From: Oscillospiraceae bacterium
Lineage (GTDB): Bacteria; Bacillota; Clostridia; Oscillospirales; Acutalibacteraceae
Length of the DNA stretch: 8,625 nt
Direction of reading: 5' to 3'
NCBI GenBank assembly: GCA_902774165.1
Contig: CACYHJ010000072.1
Span: forward strand, 17,153-25,777
Positions within the stretch are counted from its first letter, which is position 1. Each line of letters opens with the position of its first letter. The notes beneath the pieces were generated by a model. The model worked only from the letters and a program-made list of their open reading frames with translations. It had not been told where the DNA came from and searched no databases. This document shows, one piece after another, positions 6,037 through 8,625 of this stretch. The position numbers and the translations under genes are program-made.

Positions 6037-8310
6037 ATGCAATTCCCGAAAAAATTCATCTTCGCGGGACCGGAATATTCCGGTTATGACAAATTCGTGC
6101 CCGCGCCGTATTTCCGCAGGACGTTTTATCCCGTCAATCCCGACGGCGCCGATTTTACGCTCACGGTCACGGGCCTTGGCTTTTACCGGGTATGGATCAA
6201 CGGAACGGAGATCACCAAGGGACTGCTGGCGCCCTATATCTCGAACCCGGACGACGCGGTATATTTCGATCAATACGATCTCTCCCCTTATATTATAAAC
6301 GGAAAGAACGCGCTGGGGTTCCTTCTGGGCAACGGGATGCAGAACGCCCCCGGCGGGCAGATCTGGGATTTTGATATCGCGCGGCACCGCGGCGCGCCGC
6401 GCCTTGCGTTCGCGCTGGAATACAACGGCGTGCGCGTCGAGGCGGACGAGAGCGTTAAAACCGCCCCGTCGCCGCTGTATTTCGACGATCTGCGCGCCGG
6501 CGCGCGGTACGACGCCCGAAAGGAGATTCCCGGATGGAATCTGCCGGAATTTGACGACTCCGGCTGGAAGAACGCCCTGCCCTGCGAATCGCCCCGGGGC
6601 GAATTCCGGATCTGCGAAGCGGAACCGATCCGCCCGACGGGCAGGGTATTGACGCCGGTCAGCGTCGTCCCCGCAAAGGGGATCGCGCCCTATCAGCCGC
6701 TCCCGAAAACGCCGGTCGTCGTCGACCCGGACGGGGTTCCGACGGCGGAGGGCGGGCTGCTTTTCGATTTCGGAGAAAACAACACCGGCGTCCCGATCCT
6801 CACGATCGACGGAAAACCGGGGCAGAAAATCTCGCTGCAGTTCGCCGAGCTCGCGAAGGACGGGGTGATCGACTATTCCAACATCAATTTTTATCCCGAC
6901 GGCTTCGCGCAGCGCGACGTCTTCATCTGCAAGGGCGGAAAAGAGCGCTGGCAGCCCTGCTTTACCTATCACGGGTTCCGGTACTGCCTGGTTTCCGGAC
7001 TGGAGAAAGGGCAGGAGTTCTCTCTGGAATACGCCGTCTGCACCAGCGATATCCCGTCGATCGCGTCCTTCCGCTGCTCCGACGAGACCGCGAACCGGCT
7101 TTATGAAATGGCGGAACGCTCCGACCGCTCGAATTTCTGGTATTTCCCCACCGACTGCCCCCACCGGGAGAAAAACGGCTGGACCGGCGACGCGCAGCTT
7201 TCGGCGGATCACATGCTGCTGACGATGAAATGCGGCGGCAGCCTTCGGGAATGGATGCGCAATATCCGCGCGCAGCAGCGAAACGACGGCCTGATCTCCG
7301 GCATCGTCCCGACGGCGGCGGGCTGGGGCTTCGATCTCGGTCCCTCCTGGGATTCTGTGCTTTCGGCGATCCCCTATTATACCTATCTTTACACCGGCGA
7401 CAAAGCGATTCCGGAAGAAAACGCGGCCGCGATCTTCGCGTATCTCCGTTACGCCGCCGGCAGACAAAAGCCGGACGGCCTTGTGGAGTACGGCCTCGGG
7501 GACTGGTGCCCCGTGGGCGGCAACGGAAAAATCAAGGCGAGCAAAGAGTTCACCAACAGCCTGTCGCTGATGGTGATGGCGGAGCAGGCCTCGTTTCTTT
7601 TCGATCTTCTCAATATGGCCGCCGAAAAGGACTTTGCGGACGCGCTGTACCGAGAGCTTCGCGACGGCCTGCGGGCGAAATATCTGGACGAAAGCGGCAC
7701 CCTCGCCGACGGCGGCTGCCAGACCAGCCAGGCCATGGCGATTTATTACGGTCTGTTCAAGGCCGGAAAGCTGAAGCAAGCGAAAAAGAACCTTGTGGAA
7801 GGCTTTCATCAGAACGGGGATTTCCTCGACGTGGGCATTCTCGGCGCGCGGGTGCTGTTCCGGGTGCTGGCGGACGCGGACGAGGCGGATCTCGCCTATA
7901 AAATGATCACGAGAAAAGAATACCCCTCTTACGGCAGGTTCGTCGACCTCGGCTTGACCGCGCTGCCGGAATGCTTTGAGGCCGGCCTCCCGGACGCGGA
8001 AGCGGGCTCCTGCAACCACCATATGTTCGGCGATATCAAAGCGTGGTTCATCTCCTGCGTCGCGGGCATTGTCGTGAATCCGGAGAAAAACGACCCGAAC
8101 CATATGCTGATCAAGCCGAATTTCATCTGCGCGCTTGACTTTGCCGAGGCGCATTACGACGCGCCGGCGGGCGGAATTTTTGTCCGCTGGGAGCGAAAAG
8201 ACGGCAACGTCGAGCTGCTCGTCCGCGCCGCGGACGGGATCACCGCCGAAGTCGTTCTGCCCGACGGCACCCGCTGCGCGCACGTCGGGGAGAAGACGTA
8301 TAAATACTGA
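6037..8310 (+). CDS. Glycoside hydrolase family 78 alpha-L-rhamnosidase, cytoplasmic
   Basis: This complete 757-aa enzyme is predicted to hydrolyse terminal alpha-L-rhamnosyl residues from rhamnosides by the inverting GH78 mechanism. An N-terminal beta-sandwich (about residues 22-190) starts with APYFRRTF and contains the FYRVWINGTEIT and LGFLLGNGM signatures of the Bac_rhamnosid_N type. A second beta domain (about 225-335) contains LLFDFGENNTGVP. The (alpha/alpha)6 catalytic domain (about 345-680) carries TDCPHREKNGWTGDAQ. Its D373, E378 and D385 have the same spacing as D567, E572 and D579 of Bacillus RhaB, and E378 is the expected general acid. GLTALPE (E645) followed by SCNHHMFGDI is the expected second catalytic Glu region. 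A short C-terminal beta domain (about 685-757) follows. The hydrophilic start shows no signal peptide, so it likely acts on imported substrates. It is shorter than many GH78 enzymes of 900 aa or more but keeps the core domains. No transporter or other sugar gene is visible beside it, so the natural substrate is unknown. Confidence 0.93.
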   Translation: MQFPKKFIFAGPEYSGYDKFVPAPYFRRTFYPVNPDGADFTLTVTGLGFYRVWINGTEITKGLLAPYISNPDDAVYFDQYDLSPYIINGKNALGFLLGNGMQNAPGGQIWDFDIARHRGAPRLAFALEYNGVRVEADESVKTAPSPLYFDDLRAGARYDARKEIPGWNLPEFDDSGWKNALPCESPRGEFRICEAEPIRPTGRVLTPVSVVPAKGIAPYQPLPKTPVVVDPDGVPTAEGGLLFDFGENNTGVPILTIDGKPGQKISLQFAELAKDGVIDYSNINFYPDGFAQRDVFICKGGKERWQPCFTYHGFRYCLVSGLEKGQEFSLEYAVCTSDIPSIASFRCSDETANRLYEMAERSDRSNFWYFPTDCPHREKNGWTGDAQLSADHMLLTMKCGGSLREWMRNIRAQQRNDGLISGIVPTAAGWGFDLGPSWDSVLSAIPYYTYLYTGDKAIPEENAAAIFAYLRYAAGRQKPDGLVEYGLGDWCPVGGNGKIKASKEFTNSLSLMVMAEQASFLFDLLNMAAEKDFADALYRELRDGLRAKYLDESGTLADGGCQTSQAMAIYYGLFKAGKLKQAKKNLVEGFHQNGDFLDVGILGARVLFRVLADADEADLAYKMITRKEYPSYGRFVDLGLTALPECFEAGLPDAEAGSCNHHMFGDIKAWFISCVAGIVVNPEKNDPNHMLIKPNFICALDFAEAHYDAPAGGIFVRWERKDGNVELLVRAADGITAEVVLPDGTRCAHVGEKTYKY

Positions 8311-8350
8311 TTTGTCGGGCTGCTATGCAGCCCGCAAATCAGTATTTATA
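8299..8350. repeat. Palindromic repeat unit 3, overlapping the rhamnosidase stop codon
   Basis: The left arm TATAAATACTGATTTG (8299-8314) and the right arm CAAATCAGTATTTATA (8335-8350) are perfect reverse complements. Inside, a bulged T (8315) precedes CGGGCTGC / TAT / GCAGCCCG, giving 24 paired positions in a 52-bp element. The last three sense codons and the TGA of the rhamnosidase (Tyr-Lys-Tyr-stop) lie in the left arm. In RNA it would form a very stable hairpin at the mRNA end, but no U-run follows. It may stabilise the 3' end or slow polymerase; a canonical terminator is not supported. Confidence 0.9.
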
Positions 8351-8378
8351 ATGAAAAATGAATAATGAATAATGAATA
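8351..8378 (+). repeat. Tandem 7-bp repeat (ATGAATA) x4 after palindrome 3
   Basis: ATGAAAA is followed by three copies of ATGAATA, starting at the first base after palindrome 3. The 7-bp period matches the TGTGAAA arrays beside the other two palindromes although the heptamer sequence differs. It continues into a degenerate ATTGATGAA. Confidence 0.85.
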
Positions 8379-8385
8379 ATTGATG

Positions 8386-8402
8386 AAGGGGCTCCGCCCC
8401 TT
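8386..8402. terminator. Small GC-rich hairpin, possible weak terminator
   Basis: AAGGGGC (8386-8392), loop TCC, GCCCCTT (8396-8402) is a perfect 7-bp stem. On the plus strand it is followed by ACCCCATTATATATTTTG, which is AT-rich but has no immediate U-run. It is the first GC-rich compact hairpin after the rhamnosidase apart from palindrome 3. Terminator function is a guess; it may be part of the same dispersed repeat. Confidence 0.35.
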
Positions 8403-8502
8403 ACCCCATTATATATTTTGTCAAATCTATGCAAGCTGAAACAATTAAGCCAATAGCGTCTATTCTATTATCAGGCGTTCACAAATTTTGACATCTACAA
8501 TA

Positions 8503-8522
8503 AAAAGGCGCGAAGCGCTTTT
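8503..8522. terminator. Possible bidirectional terminator-like hairpin
   Basis: AAAA, bulged G (8507), GCGC, loop GAA, GCGC, TTTT: a 4-bp GC stem extended by A:T pairs, with a T4 end on the plus strand and a T5 end on the minus strand. The stem is short, so it would be weak. It lies about 190 bp after the rhamnosidase stop and could end transcription from either side. Confidence 0.35.
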
Positions 8523-8625
8523 CCGATGAACCCGTCAAGATTTTTGGACAAATAAAGTTCGTAAAAACTAAAAGTTTCCTCAAATCGATGTTGGAGCCGA
8601 CGTGGAGCGTAGCGGAACGAGGCTC

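Larger units (their letters stand above)
8311..8625. other. 3' intergenic region, no convincing gene
   Basis: These 315 bases hold the rest of palindrome 3, its heptamer array, and two small hairpins. The remainder is AT-rich with phrases such as TTTTGTCAAAT, AATTTTGACAT and GTCAAGATTTTTGGACA that resemble mobile-element ends but match nothing I can name. The last 32 bases contain GAGCC (8594-8598) and GGCTC (8621-8625), possibly the start of another palindrome cut by the window edge. The minus strand is open for 48 codons from 8625 to 8482 with no start in the window and no recognisable protein features. Confidence 0.6.

Noticed and set aside
5929..8283. 784-codon minus-strand open frame
   Set aside because: It is antisense to the rhamnosidase, which has family motifs, a promoter and a ribosome binding site; the antisense product has none.
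8488..8501. TTGACA and TACAAT as a promoter
   Set aside because: The two hexamers are separated by only 2 bp, far from the 16-18 bp needed.
8482..8625. 48-codon minus-strand open run at the right edge
   Set aside because: No start codon context in the window, no recognisable domain, and it spans a hairpin; most likely noncoding repeat DNA.

Overview
The window looks like part of a chromosome from a GC-rich member of the Clostridia, probably a gut or rumen Oscillospiraceae-type bacterium. The evidence is Gram-positive-style Shine-Dalgarno sites (AAGGAGG, AGAAGGA), sigma-A promoters with a 17-bp spacer, a large secreted MBG/YDG-repeat protein, a cytoplasmic GH78 alpha-L-rhamnosidase, and AT-rich intergenic DNA carrying palindromic repeats. 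The taxonomic placement is inference and no species is claimed.

Layout: (1) Positions 1-5609 on the minus strand form one uninterrupted reading frame of 1869 codons that runs off the left edge. It encodes a signal peptide, a beta-helix-like N-terminal region, a middle region I do not recognise, and a long array of MBG, YDG and Ig-like repeats. The C-terminus and any cell-wall anchor lie outside the window. Long forward-strand open frames across this stretch are antisense shadows. (2) Positions 5610-6036 are a divergent intergenic region. It holds a consensus promoter for each gene and, between them, a mosaic of two palindromes and two facing arrays of 7-bp repeats. (3) Positions 6037-8310 on the plus strand encode a complete GH78 alpha-L-rhamnosidase of 757 aa with no signal peptide. 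(4) Positions 8311-8625 contain no convincing gene. They hold a third palindrome plus heptamer-array unit that overlaps the rhamnosidase stop codon, two small hairpins, and unassigned AT-rich sequence.

The two genes are transcribed divergently and nothing shows that they share a pathway. The surface protein probably acts in adhesion or cell-surface architecture. The rhamnosidase would release L-rhamnose inside the cell from imported glycosides. The most unusual element is not protein-coding: a composite repeat (a palindrome joined without a gap to a 7-bp tandem array) occurs three times around the rhamnosidase gene. One copy abuts its -35 box and another supplies its last codons and stop.
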